DNA of 64,000 nt from the NCBI GenBank assembly GCA_031253335.1, contig JAIRWF010000010.1, forward strand, positions 62,001 through 126,000, given 5' to 3'. This document shows positions 50,009-60,112 of this stretch, in pieces. Numbering within the stretch: position 1 is the stretch's first letter; each line of letters opens with the position of its first letter. Origin of the DNA: Streptococcaceae bacterium (GTDB taxonomy: Bacteria > Bacillota > Bacilli > Lactobacillales > Streptococcaceae). The notes under the pieces are model-generated. The model had not been told where the DNA came from, did no database searches, and worked only from the letters and a program-made list of their open reading frames with translations. The translations under genes were made by a program, and so were the position numbers.

Positions 50009-50412
50009 GCAAAAAACGTAATTTTTAACAAATTTTCCTCTTTTTACACACAGAGTTATTCACATTTGTATATTTTTTGTTTTCACTAAATCAGTATAGC
50101 TCTGTATTTATCAAGGGTTTACAGGAGGCCGATTTTTTCTTTCCACTTTTCTACTTTTTTCACTATTTTTCTCAAATTTCAAGCTCTTATTTTCTTCTTT
50201 TCCTCAATTTATTCCCAGGCTTATCCTCAAAATTTCTACACTTTTTATTGATAAAGCTTCTAGTTCCTTACTACATAAGGCTCTTTTAGTAATATTACTT
50301 GTGTATATCTTTGTTTCTTTTAGGTTACAATCTCATTAAAGTTTTATTTCAAAACAGTTTTGTATAAGTTTCAAAAAATGGGGTTCTTTTTTGAGTTAAG
50401 ATTTCAACCCAC

Positions 50413-50438
50413 AAAAAAAGACCTCTCGCGAGGTCTTA
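50413..50438 (-). terminator. greA terminator
   Basis: AAGACCTC and GAGGTCTT with GCGA loop; the minus strand continues TTTTTTT. About 22 nt after the greA stop. Confidence 0.9.
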
Positions 50439-50459
50439 ATTCGTCATTCAGAGATCTTG

Positions 50460-50942
50460 TTACGCACTGGCGACTTTTGTAATCTGTACTTCAATCTCAA
50501 TGCCGTTTGGCAGCGGAACTTTGACAGCATCGCCCTTTTTGCGTCCAATAAGGGCTTGTGCAATGGGCGATTCATTTGAAATCTTCCCTTCGAAAGGATC
50601 AGCCTCTGCCGTACCCACAATGGTATAGGTCTCTTCGTCTTTTTCACCCTTTTCGACAAAAGTTACTTTTTTACCCAGTGCCACTTCGTTGGCTTTGACT
50701 TTTGAGTTGTCAACGATTTCTGCATTGCGAATCATGTTTTCGACAATTGTGATACGGTTTTCGATGAAGGCCTGCTCGTCTTTTGCGGCTTCATACTCTG
50801 AGTTTTCAGAGAGATCCCCATACTCGCGCGCGATTTTGATGCGTTCTACGACCTCGGGGCGTTTCACGAGTTTTAATTCTTCGAGCTCAGTCTCGAGCTT
50901 TTCTAACCCTTCTTGGGTCATTTGATATACTTTTTCAGCCAT
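50460..50942 (-). CDS. greA: Transcription elongation factor GreA
   Basis: 160 residues. Rescues backtracked RNA polymerase by stimulating transcript cleavage. The N-terminal coiled coil ([56 protein letters not shown]) carries the tip acidic residues (GDLSENSEY), and the C-terminal domain has [30 protein letters not shown]. It follows mltG by 80 nt, an arrangement conserved in Streptococcaceae. Confidence 0.97.
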   Translation of the reverse strand: MAEKVYQMTQEGLEKLETELEELKLVKRPEVVERIKIAREYGDLSENSEYEAAKDEQAFIENRITIVENMIRNAEIVDNSKVKANEVALGKKVTFVEKGEKDEETYTIVGTAEADPFEGKISNESPIAQALIGRKKGDAVKVPLPNGIEIEVQITKVASA

Positions 50943-51022
50943 GTTCTATGATGAAAGTGCAGGTGCTCTCTGCGTTTGCACGAGTCGCCCGTCCGCTTTC
51001 ATTTCCTTTCTACTATATAAAT

Positions 51023-53503
51023 TTATTCATTCGGTGTGACATATTTTGCGATGTTCGCATTTTGTTCATCAAGTGTCGTTGCGAAGTAGAGTTGCCCTGT
51101 TTTTGGATTGGCACAGAAATACATATAGTCGTTTGTCGCGTGGTTGATGACACTGTCTATCGAAATCTGCGACGGACTATCTACTGGGCCTGGCGGGAGG
51201 GCGGTATTTGCGTAGTCGTTATAAGGCGAATTCATGCTGGTATCGACATTGGCATCATCTACTGCTGTTGAGTTTCCCAATTTTCCTTCGGCATAGAGGA
51301 GTGGAACGTTGGATGAGATGGGCATGTTTTGATTGAGGCGGTTGAGGAAGACCTCAGCGACTTGCTGACGGTCAGACTGACTGTTGGCCTCTTTTTCAAC
51401 GATGGAAGCTAAAGTCAATAAGTCATTGACCGATAGGCTCTTAGCCTTTAGCTGCGAATAATAAGGCTGCAAGACACTGTCTTCTTTTGCAATCATCTCC
51501 TCAATGATGTCTTTAGCGGTCGTTTGTGCGTTGTAGTCATAAGTCGCAGGGAAGAGATAGCCTTCTAGCTGGTATTTCACCCCAGACGTTGCGGATGGGA
51601 GCGAGGCAAAGAGGGTCGGATATTTTGCTTTCATCTGAGCGATGAAGGTCGGATCCTTGACAACTTTTAGAAACTCACTTGCGGTAAATGGGGACTTCGA
51701 GGCACTTGAACCGCTTGCAGCATTGATGGTAAAGGCTGTTGACATCTGGTCAATCGTGTAGCCCTCTGGAATCGTGATTTTCCCAACAGCGGGAGATGTT
51801 GCAGAGCCGCCACCACTGATGGTCTGTGCGATGGTTTTCGCATCCATAGCTTCATTCAGGCTGTAATAGCCTGACTTGAAATTGCCAATGCCCATGAGCT
51901 TTGCGTAATACTCAAAGATGAGGCTGTTATGGATGAGATGCTTACTTTGTAAGAGTGAGGAAATCTTGCCAGCTGTTGCACCCTGAGGGATATTGACGGT
52001 CTGCATGGTCTTGTTGGAGGGGTCAACCGCTTTGAGGCTGCCATTGACCACATAATAGCCACCTCCTCCAAGAGCCAGCAATAAAATAATGACGACGGCT
52101 GCAATAGGACGCCCCAATCCTCTTTGACGCGGATCTTTATGACTGCTTTCGCTTTGGCTTTGCCTTTGTTTTTTGCGCTTACGGTTGCTTGTATCACGGG
52201 TGACAATCTTGCCTTCGTAGCCTTTGGCTGCACGCGACATGGTTGTAGGTTTCTCGTCATCGTCTTTGCGGTCTCTTCCTGTACGCGGGAGACGCTTTGT
52301 TGCCTGACGTTCGTCTTCATCCTCATCACTTGCCGAAGGGCGTGGACGATAGTTAGAGAGCGGGTTGCGACGTGCCTCTTCAGCAGCTGTGCGACGTGCT
52401 TCATCAGGTGCTGGATTGACAAAGGCTTTATGCCTATCCTCAACGCTTTGTGAGGCAGGCTCGGCAGGAGTTACAGGGCTAACAGATTCAAGATTGGGCG
52501 CAAACTCAAAGCTTGGTCCACCTTGAGTGCCACCAATGCTCATTGTTTGTGACTGCTGGAATGTCTGCGTAAAAGTGCCATCAGGGTTTAGAGAGATGGA
52601 CGGACGTGGCTGAGGAGGTTCTGGCGCGCGCGAGCGCAGTGGCTGTTGAGGATTTACCTGCGGTGTTGCCTGTGCAGGTATGTCTGGATCGTCTTGTGCG
52701 AGACGCGCCATAATCTGGTCTTTGAAGCTTGTTTCACTTGCTACTGGGTCTGAAGACTCTGTCGCCATTGCGTTGAGATTGTTCAGCGCACGGTCACGGG
52801 CTTCATTGCGCACGGCAGCAACTTGCGCCGCTGGTGTTGTAGGCTGAGCGGGTTGTGCTTGCTGTATAGGTTGTGCGGGTTGGCCGAACTGAACGGACTG
52901 TGAGACCTGAGTTGGGTGTGCTGAAGGAGTAGTTGACTGTGGCTTGCCCGCTTCGGGTTTCCCATTTAGGAAGTTGATTGTATTGATTTTGAGCGAATGA
53001 TTATCCGCGTCGTAGTTTTTGAGTTCGTTGAGCTTTGTGAAATAATCCTGCATGCCTTGGCGCTTTTCGGTGCTCATGGCGGCAAGGTCATTTCCAGGTT
53101 GTGGACTTGGTGCTGCAGGCTTTGGCGTATCCGTATGTGCTGCTGCTGCATTGTTGCGTGCGGCAAGGCTTGCCAAGAAGTCTCTTGCAGAAGCATCATT
53201 TAAAGAGTCAGCACTTGGCGTTGTGCCTGTCTGCGGCAAGACTTGTGCTGGTTCTTGTTCAAAAGCTGAGAGATTTGGGAGATGATGCGGGGTTACGTCA
53301 AGGTTTTGTGGCGTTGTGATGCTTTGCTCATTTGAGGCTTCTGCAAAAGCAGTCAGAATGTCATCTGGTACATCACGGGCAGCGAAATTGACCGTCCCAA
53401 GCTGGGGCATTCCAAGTCCTGTCGCATCGTTTTCTGTTTGATTTGGAAAACCTGCTCCGAGGTCTCCAGGATGCAGGTTTTCGCTGTTATTTTCGTCTGT
53501 CAA
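51023..53503 (-). CDS. mltG: Endolytic murein transglycosylase MltG with long cytoplasmic extension
   Basis: 826 residues, far longer than the roughly 340 of enterobacterial MltG. Residues 1-465 are Gln/Pro/Ala-rich and charged, low-complexity, predicted disordered and cytoplasmic. One transmembrane helix (PIAAVVIILLLALGGGGYYVV, about 466-488) precedes the LysM-like and YceG domain (VNIPQGATAGKISSLLQ; GYLFPATYDY; catalytic Glu in ASIVEKEANSQSDRQQVAEVFLNRL; PYNDYANTALPPGPVDSPSQISIDSVI). It cleaves nascent glycan strands at sites of peripheral synthesis. Streptococcal homologues also have an N-terminal extension, but this one seems long. Confidence 0.93.
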   Translation of the reverse strand: MTDENNSENLHPGDLGAGFPNQTENDATGLGMPQLGTVNFAARDVPDDILTAFAEASNEQSITTPQNLDVTPHHLPNLSAFEQEPAQVLPQTGTTPSADSLNDASARDFLASLAARNNAAAAHTDTPKPAAPSPQPGNDLAAMSTEKRQGMQDYFTKLNELKNYDADNHSLKINTINFLNGKPEAGKPQSTTPSAHPTQVSQSVQFGQPAQPIQQAQPAQPTTPAAQVAAVRNEARDRALNNLNAMATESSDPVASETSFKDQIMARLAQDDPDIPAQATPQVNPQQPLRSRAPEPPQPRPSISLNPDGTFTQTFQQSQTMSIGGTQGGPSFEFAPNLESVSPVTPAEPASQSVEDRHKAFVNPAPDEARRTAAEEARRNPLSNYRPRPSASDEDEDERQATKRLPRTGRDRKDDDEKPTTMSRAAKGYEGKIVTRDTSNRKRKKQRQSQSESSHKDPRQRGLGRPIAAVVIILLLALGGGGYYVVNGSLKAVDPSNKTMQTVNIPQGATAGKISSLLQSKHLIHNSLIFEYYAKLMGIGNFKSGYYSLNEAMDAKTIAQTISGGGSATSPAVGKITIPEGYTIDQMSTAFTINAASGSSASKSPFTASEFLKVVKDPTFIAQMKAKYPTLFASLPSATSGVKYQLEGYLFPATYDYNAQTTAKDIIEEMIAKEDSVLQPYYSQLKAKSLSVNDLLTLASIVEKEANSQSDRQQVAEVFLNRLNQNMPISSNVPLLYAEGKLGNSTAVDDANVDTSMNSPYNDYANTALPPGPVDSPSQISIDSVINHATNDYMYFCANPKTGQLYFATTLDEQNANIAKYVTPNE

Positions 53504-53530
53504 AGGTTTCTCCTTTTTCAGGAATAGCGC

Positions 53531-54070
53531 TTAGTCGGCGTCTTCGTCGTCTTCGTCGTCGTCATCAGCCTCTTCAATGACCTCGCCTTCAGGAATTTCG
53601 GCATCTACATCAACCTCAGCGAGTTCTTCATCGTAAGAAACTGTGTCGTCATGCTCGTCGTCGGCATTTTCATCATAGACAATCTCTTCGACGACTTTGA
53701 CTTTGAAGTTCTCATCTGTCGTGTCTTCTTCGCCTTCGAGGAGGGTCGGATCTACGCTGTCGTCCACTGCGTCGTCTTCAAAGTAATCAAGTGAGATGGT
53801 CTCTTCATCTACGGAGTCAATGGCATACCAGCTACGCAGGCCCCATTTGTTGTCTCCGAGCGGGATGAAGCTACCATCTGTGTTTAAATCGGTATAGAAA
53901 CGAGCAATGACAGCTTTGATGTCATCATCAGACATTTTCAGGTAGGACTTGACCTCATTTAAGAGCGCAGTAAAAGTCATTTCCTTGTCTTTTTGTTCCA
54001 AGATAGCGTGTGCCACCTCAATCATGGAGAGCTCTTCTGTGATTTGTCCGTCAAGTGCTTTGATTTTCAT
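53531..54070 (-). CDS. rpoE: DNA-directed RNA polymerase delta subunit
   Basis: 179 residues. The N-terminal HARE-HTH domain ([31 protein letters not shown]...[27 protein letters not shown]) is followed by a very acidic disordered tail of about 85 residues rich in Asp/Glu. This tail displaces nucleic acids from RNA polymerase and helps recycling. It is preceded by an extended -10 promoter (TGC TATAAT on the minus strand at about 54111-54103) and a Shine-Dalgarno AGAGG. Confidence 0.95.
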   Translation of the reverse strand: MKIKALDGQITEELSMIEVAHAILEQKDKEMTFTALLNEVKSYLKMSDDDIKAVIARFYTDLNTDGSFIPLGDNKWGLRSWYAIDSVDEETISLDYFEDDAVDDSVDPTLLEGEEDTTDENFKVKVVEEIVYDENADDEHDDTVSYDEELAEVDVDAEIPEGEVIEEADDDDEDDEDAD

Positions 54071-54118
54071 AAGTACCTCTTATTTCGCTTACTATTGTAA
54101 CTGCAAAATTATAGCACA

Positions 54119-54142
54119 AAGAGCTTGAAAAGTCAAGCTCTA
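54119..54142 (-). terminator. Terminator-like hairpin after apt
   Basis: AGAGCTTGA (54120-54128) pairs with TCAAGCTCT (54133-54141) around a 4-nt loop. The minus-strand T tract is short (TTTGTG). Confidence 0.6.
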
Positions 54143-54164
54143 GCGTTTTGTGATGGGAGAAAGG

Positions 54165-54683
54165 TTAGAAGTGCATGAGCACCTTGTAATCGTAATGGCC
54201 AATTTTCTCACGGCCTTTGAGGTCGTCAAGCTCAATCAGGAAAGCAAGGCCTGCGACGATACCACCTAGCTTTTCGACAAGCTCTACGGTCGCTTGCATG
54301 GTACCTCCTGTCGCGAGTAAATCATCCACGATAAGGACGCGTTGCCCCGGCTTGATGGCATCGGCATGGAGGGTCAGGGTGTCTTTGCCGTATTCTTTTT
54401 CATAATCGGCAGTAACCACTTCGCGTGGGAGCTTGCCAGGCTTGCGGACAGGGGCAAAGCCTACACCTAAGGCGAATGCAACGGGACAGCCAATGATAAA
54501 TCCGCGTGCTTCGGGACCTACGACCATGTCGATTTCTTTATCTCTGGCATACTGGACAATCTCAGTCGCCGCATAATTGTAGGCATTGCCGTCCGCCATG
54601 AGAGGACTAATGTCTCTGAAAATAACGCCCTTTTGAGGGTAGTCAGGGATAGTTGCAATGTATTGGGTGAGGTCAATGGTCAT
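54165..54683 (-). CDS. apt: Adenine phosphoribosyltransferase
   Basis: 172 residues. Purine salvage: adenine plus PRPP to AMP in the cytoplasm. The N-terminal [40 protein letters not shown] and the PRPP-binding [14 protein letters not shown] are conserved. It starts in an ATGA overlap with the recJ stop, the usual recJ-apt pairing of Streptococcaceae. Confidence 0.97.
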   Translation of the reverse strand: MTIDLTQYIATIPDYPQKGVIFRDISPLMADGNAYNYAATEIVQYARDKEIDMVVGPEARGFIIGCPVAFALGVGFAPVRKPGKLPREVVTADYEKEYGKDTLTLHADAIKPGQRVLIVDDLLATGGTMQATVELVEKLGGIVAGLAFLIELDDLKGREKIGHYDYKVLMHF

Positions 54684-56944
54684 GGTTTTTCCTTTATGAG
54701 TGTTTGATAGATGTCTTTTACGGGGGCTAGTGCCCAGAATTTCTGGCTTTTTACGGTTGCTTCGAGTTCTTGATAAATGTGACTTTCAGAAATCTCATGG
54801 TGCGGGGCATCGGCTACTGCGGTCATAATACCATCTGAGATTGTCACAAAGCCTAGTTCTTCAAAGATTTGAATCATCTTGATAAGAAGCGGCACGGGGA
54901 GTTTCACGAAGTCTGCGAGAGTCTGAAGCTTGTTTCTAACGTCAAATTCTTTGTAGCTGCGAATGGTTTTGTAGAGGGTCGCGTATTGCTCTCTTGAGCC
55001 TGCACCTGTGAGGTAATAAGCAGGTGAAATCGCATTTTTGAAGATGATTTCTTGGAGGCTGTCATTTTTGACGGCTGCTTTGACGTACTCTGTCAAATTT
55101 GACAAACCTTCTGCAGTTGTGGGAGCCTCTTCGATAGTCAATACCTCAGACATTATAGCATTTTCAAGGTCATTTTTCAGGAATCGGGCGGCCTGTTGTG
55201 GAGCAGCGATATCACGGCTTCGTGCGTCCAAAAGCGCAATGCCCACGCTGCGTGCATCTTCTACCATGAGCTGCACCGTGGTTTCGCCGTTCCAACTATT
55301 GGTCGATAGAGTGACTGCAAGCTCTGTTGTAGCTTGCTCGAATTCGTCCGCCTCGGCACCATGTCCAAAATAGACGGCTTCGATTTGCGTTTTGTCTTGA
55401 GCGAGCTTGAGGCGTAGATGGCGATTGTCCTGACCCATACTACGGGCTTGTGTCACGGTGTAGTCTTGCACCAAGAAATGCGGTTTAGGATTAGCCATCC
55501 CATAAGGTGCAAGGCTCGCAAGGCTCTTGACAAGAGGGAGGGTAATGCTGTCAAATTTGATAGGGGGAAGTAGCTCCATCTCAGGCAGCTCTGTCATATC
55601 TAGGGCTTTGTCCGCAATGAAATCCAGCATGACTTGCTTGAGCTTAGGCGCATTTTCTTGCGTTAGCGTCATGCCACCTGCCTGCGCATGTCCCCCAAAA
55701 GCGATAAAGAGCTCTCGGTGGGCGTCTAAACAGTTAAATAAATTAAATGCTGCTGTGGAGCGGGCAGAGCCACGAAGGTCCCCATTTTTCTCAACAGAAA
55801 GCAGAACAAAAGGCTTGTGATATGTGTCCAGCAAACGCCCTGCGACAATCCCAAGAACTCCCTTGTGCCAATTTTCATGCCAGAGCACCTCAACGGCATC
55901 CCCCGTGAGCATCGTCTCCGCCTCCGCAAAGACCTGATCCGTCAAGGCACGACGTTCTGTATTTTTTCCTTCAATCAGATCTGCAATCTTCGCGGTTTCT
56001 TCCTCATCCCAGCCGCACAGCAGTTCAATCGCAGGGTTCGGGTCGTCTAGGCGCCCCAGGGCATTTAGCCGCGGCGCTATGCGAAAGCCAATATCTTCTT
56101 CTGTCAAATTTGACAAGGCTTCGTCCTCAATCCCTGCAAGGCGCATCAAATTTGACAAGCCCACGCGTTCCGTCTGGCGAAGCACTTTGAGACCTTCTGC
56201 CACCAAAATCCGATTTTCCCCGTCCAAACGAAGCGACACCATATCCGCCACTGTCCCAATCGCCACCAAATCAAGCATCTCACGTGGAACATACTCCAAA
56301 AGGGCACACGCAAGCTTAAAAGCAACACCTGCCCCGCACAAGTCATCAAAAGGATAAGCGCCTTCAGGATGCCTTGGGTGGACAATCGCACAAGCCGCCT
56401 CAGGCAAAAGCTCGGGCAAGCTATGGTGGTCGGTAATCACGACATCACAGCCATGTGACGCTGCCCATGCAATCTCCTTGCGCCCCGCCACGCCATTATC
56501 CACTGTGATGAGAAGCGTCACATCTTCTTTTTCAATAAAATACTGATAGACCTTAAGATTGGGTCCGTAGCCGTCGGTAAAACGATTCGGCAAATAGACC
56601 TGAACCTGCTCCTCATCGTAAATCTCATCCAACGCTGACTTCACGATGGACGCCGCCGTCATCCCATCCGCATCATAGTCCCCATAAATCAGAATCTTCT
56701 CCCCCGCCTCAATCGCCCTGCGAATCCGCGCGACCGCCTTGTCCATGTCGTGCAGCAAAAACGGATCGTGCAAGTCATCCAGCATCGGATGGAGCACTTT
56801 TTGCGCACTTTTTTCATCACGCACCCCACGGCTCCAAAGAAGCTCCGCTGCAAGATTATCCAGTTTCTCCTTTTTTGCCCAGGCTAAAAAGGCCTCATCA
56901 GGCCTTTCTTCAAGCAATTTCCAATCGTATTTTGGAGAAATCAT
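54680..56944 (-). CDS. recJ: Single-stranded-DNA-specific exonuclease RecJ
   Basis: 754 residues. 5'-3' ssDNA exonuclease of recombination and mismatch repair. DHH domain motifs ([64 protein letters not shown]), the DHHA1 domain ([38 protein letters not shown]), an OB fold and a C-terminal extension of about 190 residues typical of Gram-positive RecJ. Two full palindromes (55091, 56102) and two partial copies (about 55550, 56147) encode LSNLTEY, LSNLTEE and similar. The -10 lies 7 nt from the ATG: predicted leaderless. Confidence 0.95.
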   Translation of the reverse strand: MISPKYDWKLLEERPDEAFLAWAKKEKLDNLAAELLWSRGVRDEKSAQKVLHPMLDDLHDPFLLHDMDKAVARIRRAIEAGEKILIYGDYDADGMTAASIVKSALDEIYDEEQVQVYLPNRFTDGYGPNLKVYQYFIEKEDVTLLITVDNGVAGRKEIAWAASHGCDVVITDHHSLPELLPEAACAIVHPRHPEGAYPFDDLCGAGVAFKLACALLEYVPREMLDLVAIGTVADMVSLRLDGENRILVAEGLKVLRQTERVGLSNLMRLAGIEDEALSNLTEEDIGFRIAPRLNALGRLDDPNPAIELLCGWDEEETAKIADLIEGKNTERRALTDQVFAEAETMLTGDAVEVLWHENWHKGVLGIVAGRLLDTYHKPFVLLSVEKNGDLRGSARSTAAFNLFNCLDAHRELFIAFGGHAQAGGMTLTQENAPKLKQVMLDFIADKALDMTELPEMELLPPIKFDSITLPLVKSLASLAPYGMANPKPHFLVQDYTVTQARSMGQDNRHLRLKLAQDKTQIEAVYFGHGAEADEFEQATTELAVTLSTNSWNGETTVQLMVEDARSVGIALLDARSRDIAAPQQAARFLKNDLENAIMSEVLTIEEAPTTAEGLSNLTEYVKAAVKNDSLQEIIFKNAISPAYYLTGAGSREQYATLYKTIRSYKEFDVRNKLQTLADFVKLPVPLLIKMIQIFEELGFVTISDGIMTAVADAPHHEISESHIYQELEATVKSQKFWALAPVKDIYQTLIKEKP
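55091..55104. repeat. Palindrome copy in recJ
   Basis: TGTCAAATTTGACA; reads SNLT on the coding strand. A variant with one changed arm (GTCAAATTTGATAG) is at about 55549. Confidence 0.9.
56102..56158. repeat. Palindrome copies in recJ
   Basis: TGTCAAATTTGACA at 56102-56115 and a partial TCAAATTTGACA at 56147-56158; both read SNL on the coding strand. Confidence 0.88.
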
Positions 56945-56951
56945 CTCTCAA

Positions 56952-56957
56952 ATTATA
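56952..56957 (-). promoter_or_regulatory. recJ -10 box
   Basis: TATAAT on the minus strand (56957-56952) ends 7 nt before the recJ ATG at 56944, directly after the gntP terminator. No Shine-Dalgarno fits. Confidence 0.6.
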
Positions 56958-56963
56958 TCATAA

Positions 56964-56985
56964 AAGCCCTCACTCGAGGGCTTAT
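56964..56985 (-). terminator. gntP terminator
   Basis: AAGCCCTC and GAGGGCTT with a GAGT loop, followed by TTATG on the minus strand, directly after the gntP stop. Confidence 0.8.
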
Positions 56986-56987
56986 TT

Positions 56988-58490
56988 TCAGGCAATCATC
57001 GCACCTAGCAAGAGACACATGAGAAGGCCTACCACAGAAATCAAGGTCTCAAGCACGGTCCAGGTCTTCAAGGTCTGTTTCACATCCAAATCAAAGAATT
57101 CCTTGAACATCCAGAAGCCTGCATCATTGACGTGACTAGCTGCAAGAGAGCCCGCCCCAATCGCTAACACGATAAATGGTACGAGTTTTGGATTGGCCGT
57201 TGCGACAATCGGCGCCACAATCCCTGCTGTTGTCATCCCAGCTACGGTCGCTGAGCCCACGGACACACGGATGATAACCGCCACCAGCCAAGCAAATAAA
57301 ATCGGACTCATATTTGAGTGCGAGAAGGCTGTTGCAATCGCCGTTGAAATCCCTCCAGCCGTCAAGATTCCCTTGAAAGCTGCGCCACCGCCGATGACAA
57401 AGAGCAAATTCGCAATCGACTTGACGGCATCGGTAATCGTCCCACCAATCTCAGCCATGGTCCGCTTCTGATGCAGACCCATGGACCAGATGGCAAAGAG
57501 AAGCGCAATAATCATCGCAATTGCAGGCGTTCCCAAGAAGGCCACGATCTTTTGGAGTTCTGTTGGATGAAGCAAGTAGCCGTGTTGTTGGGCAGGCGAC
57601 AAGGCGAGCCAGTTTGCATCCCCAATCACACCGCCATAGACGTTGTGCCCGCCATTCACAGTCAACGTCATGATTGTGGTCAACAGCAAGAAAATCACAG
57701 CCATAAGTGAAGTCAAGATAGAAAGGCCAAAGCTTGGCGTCTTCTCAAGCTCGAACTCTTTGACTTCGCCCAAGGCATCAAGCTTACGCGTAATCTTAAA
57801 GGCATCAGGTACGACACGACGAATCACCCGTGTAAAAATAGGTCCCGCAATTAGCATCGCAGGAATCGCCACGATAATCCCGTACATCAAGACGGTCCCG
57901 AGATTCGTTCCCAAGATATTTGTAACCGCCGTTGGACTTGGCTGTGGCGGCAAGAAGCCTTGTGCTGCCGACAAAGCCGCAGCCATCGGAATTCCCAAGA
58001 AGAGAAGGGGAACTTCTGCCTCAAGGGCAATCGTAAAGACGATTGGAATCATGACGACAAGCCCCACTTCAAATAAAAGCGAAATCCCAATGATAAAGCT
58101 TGCAAAGGCTACCGCCCACTGCAGTCCCTTTTTCCCAAAGACATTGATCAGGGTCCGTGCAATCCGGTAAGAACCACCGGCGTCCGAGAGCAAGCGCCCA
58201 ATCATCGAGCCCATCCCAAAGACGATGACAAGCTCGCCCAAGGTTCCGCCAATCCCTGTCTGAACCGCTGCACCTATCCCTGCAGGATTCATCCCGAGCG
58301 CGAGACCTACCAGGACCGATGTCACAATCAGTGTGATAAAGGTATTGACCTTAAATTTTAAGATCAAAACGAGTAAAAGTGCAATTCCCAACACCAGCAC
58401 GATAAATGGCCAAATGTTAAGATCCCCTGACATGAGCTGGAAAAGCCCTGTTTTTGGATCCGTCGTAAATCCAGTCAATGTAGATAGCAT
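56988..58490 (-). CDS. gntP: Gluconate:H+ symporter, GntP family
   Basis: 500 residues with about 12-14 transmembrane helices. GntP family landmarks: LGIALLLVLILKFKVNTFITLIVTSVLVGLALGMNPAGI, GIGGTLGELVIVFGMGSMIGRLLSDAGGSYRIARTL, and RVSVGSATVAGMTTAGIVAPI. It imports gluconate with protons for the kinase encoded just upstream. The Shine-Dalgarno GGAGG is 4-5 nt before the ATG. It is last in the gnd-gntK-gntP cluster. Confidence 0.95.
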   Translation of the reverse strand: MLSTLTGFTTDPKTGLFQLMSGDLNIWPFIVLVLGIALLLVLILKFKVNTFITLIVTSVLVGLALGMNPAGIGAAVQTGIGGTLGELVIVFGMGSMIGRLLSDAGGSYRIARTLINVFGKKGLQWAVAFASFIIGISLLFEVGLVVMIPIVFTIALEAEVPLLFLGIPMAAALSAAQGFLPPQPSPTAVTNILGTNLGTVLMYGIIVAIPAMLIAGPIFTRVIRRVVPDAFKITRKLDALGEVKEFELEKTPSFGLSILTSLMAVIFLLLTTIMTLTVNGGHNVYGGVIGDANWLALSPAQQHGYLLHPTELQKIVAFLGTPAIAMIIALLFAIWSMGLHQKRTMAEIGGTITDAVKSIANLLFVIGGGAAFKGILTAGGISTAIATAFSHSNMSPILFAWLVAVIIRVSVGSATVAGMTTAGIVAPIVATANPKLVPFIVLAIGAGSLAASHVNDAGFWMFKEFFDLDVKQTLKTWTVLETLISVVGLLMCLLLGAMIA

Positions 58491-58505
58491 AAATCCTCCA
58501 CTAAT

Positions 58506-60005
58506 TTATTTTCGCTGAAAGTCAGCAATATTTTTATATTCTTCTTCAAATAGCCGCGTCAGTCGAATGTAAATCGGTGTCAACTCACGGTAAGTCGCAA
58601 AGGTCTCAACGTGCGATTGATAGGTATCACTCACACCCACCATCTCAGAAATCACATCAAGCGAGTCCACAAGGCCAAGTGCCTTTTGTGCCATGACCAC
58701 TGCTGCCAAACAGCCCGCCTCCCTGCTTTCTGGCACATTGATGGGCTGTTCAAAAATATCTGCCAAAATTTGTGTCCAGAGCTGAGAGTTCGTAAAGCCG
58801 CCCGTTGCTTGAATGCGCTGGAGTTTACCGGCGACTTCGGTTAGCGACAGGGCAACCATATAAAGATTCATCATGACGCCCTCAAGCACCGCACGCGCCA
58901 TCTCTGCACGTCCGTGCGTGTAGTTTAAGCCAAAGAAGCTCCCACGTGCATTCGCATCCCAGAGTGGTGCACGTTCTCCACCCAGATAGGGATGGAAAAT
59001 TAGGCCATTCGCCCCTGCAGGGACCTTTGCAGTCTCTGCGGTAATGGCATCGAAGTCAAGTTCTCCCGCATAGACATTGTCCCGTAGCCAGCGAAAGACG
59101 TCTCCCCCTGAGTTGACAGGACCGCCAACGACCCAATGATCCTCATCAAGCGCGTAAGTGAAAGTTCGGGCCTTAGGATCTACGCCAGGCTTGTCCGTCA
59201 CAACGCGAATCGCGCCAGACGTCCCAATGGTGATGGCTGCAACACCAGGTGCAATCGCATTAACGCCTAGATTGGAAAGTGGACCGTCCGCGGCTCCCCA
59301 GACAAATGGCGTGGACTCAGGAAGTCCCATTTGCTGCGCGATTTCAGGTTTTAGACCTCGCTCCATCTGATAAGGCGAGACCACTTCTGGAAGCTGAGAG
59401 AGCTTGACTTGCGTGGTGTCAAGCGCTCCTGTGTCCCATTTCTTTTCAAAAATATTGAAGAGACCAGTCCCTGTCGCGATGGAGAGGTCAATCTTATTGA
59501 CCCCAAAGAGTCGCCAGAAAAGGTAACCCTTCAAATCCAGATAATGACTAGCATCATCGAATATCACGGGCTGTTCATGACGCAACCACAAGAGCTTTGA
59601 GAGAGGAGCCATGGGGTGAATTGGCGTCCCCGTGCGGCTGTAGATTTCATGACCCAGTCCTGAGTTTTTGAGTTCTTCCGTGTATGCCACAGCTCGAGTG
59701 TCCGCCCAAGTAATGACACGCGTCAAGGGCTGCCAGAACTCATCAAAGGCAATCAAAGAGTGCATCTGTGAGCTAAAGGAAACCGCACAGACTTCATCAT
59801 CCGCACTGAGTTTTTCTGAAAGCTCATGGAGCGTTTCTATCAACGCCTGATAAATATCTTCCGGCGCCTCCTCGGCCATCCCTGTCCCATCACGGTGCAG
59901 CTCATAGCCTTTTGAGCTTTGTGCGACAATGTCGCCTTTCAGAGTGAATAGCACTGCTTTTGTCGCCGTTGTGCCCAAATCCACACCAATAAATAAGTTG
60001 TTCAT
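58506..60005 (-). CDS. gntK: Gluconokinase, FGGY family
   Basis: 499 residues. Phosphorylates gluconate to 6-phosphogluconate. FGGY fold: the N-terminal ATP motif IGVDLGTTATKAVLF, the substrate region SFSSQMHSLI, and the C-terminal PYLGGERAPLWDANARGSFFGL and ATGGFTNSQLWTQILADIF. This type (GntK/XylB-like) is the Gram-positive gluconokinase. It sits 15 nt before gntP. The upstream 107-bp spacer to gnd contains three 15-bp direct repeats. Confidence 0.94.
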   Translation of the reverse strand: MNNLFIGVDLGTTATKAVLFTLKGDIVAQSSKGYELHRDGTGMAEEAPEDIYQALIETLHELSEKLSADDEVCAVSFSSQMHSLIAFDEFWQPLTRVITWADTRAVAYTEELKNSGLGHEIYSRTGTPIHPMAPLSKLLWLRHEQPVIFDDASHYLDLKGYLFWRLFGVNKIDLSIATGTGLFNIFEKKWDTGALDTTQVKLSQLPEVVSPYQMERGLKPEIAQQMGLPESTPFVWGAADGPLSNLGVNAIAPGVAAITIGTSGAIRVVTDKPGVDPKARTFTYALDEDHWVVGGPVNSGGDVFRWLRDNVYAGELDFDAITAETAKVPAGANGLIFHPYLGGERAPLWDANARGSFFGLNYTHGRAEMARAVLEGVMMNLYMVALSLTEVAGKLQRIQATGGFTNSQLWTQILADIFEQPINVPESREAGCLAAVVMAQKALGLVDSLDVISEMVGVSDTYQSHVETFATYRELTPIYIRLTRLFEEEYKNIADFQRK

Positions 60006-60061
60006 GCGTTTTTATTTACCAAAATTGTTGCTATTTCTAACTAAGAGACTTAAACTTTTTT

Positions 60062-60099
60062 ATAATCGTATTTATTATAATCGTAATTATAATAATCGT
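60062..60099. repeat. Three ATAATCGT direct repeats with 15-bp period before gntK
   Basis: ATAATCGT at 60062-60069, 60077-60084 and 60092-60099, in an AT-rich context that also holds TATAAT-like boxes on both strands. The even 15-bp step suggests a multi-site regulator target. It may give gntK its own promoter control. Confidence 0.6.
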
Positions 60100-60112
60100 A
60101 ATGATAGTAAAT

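Larger units (their letters stand above)
49935..50459. other. Long AT-rich intergenic region
   Basis: Apart from the promoter near 50000 and the greA terminator near 50425, about 400 bp of T-rich sequence holds no supported gene. A 70-codon plus-strand frame from a TTG at 50077 is hydrophobic, as any T-rich strand would be, and lacks a Shine-Dalgarno. Confidence 0.5.

Noticed and set aside
50077-50289. 70-codon hydrophobic frame in the AT-rich spacer
   Set aside because: TTG start, no Shine-Dalgarno, Phe/Leu/Ser composition explained by T-rich DNA.
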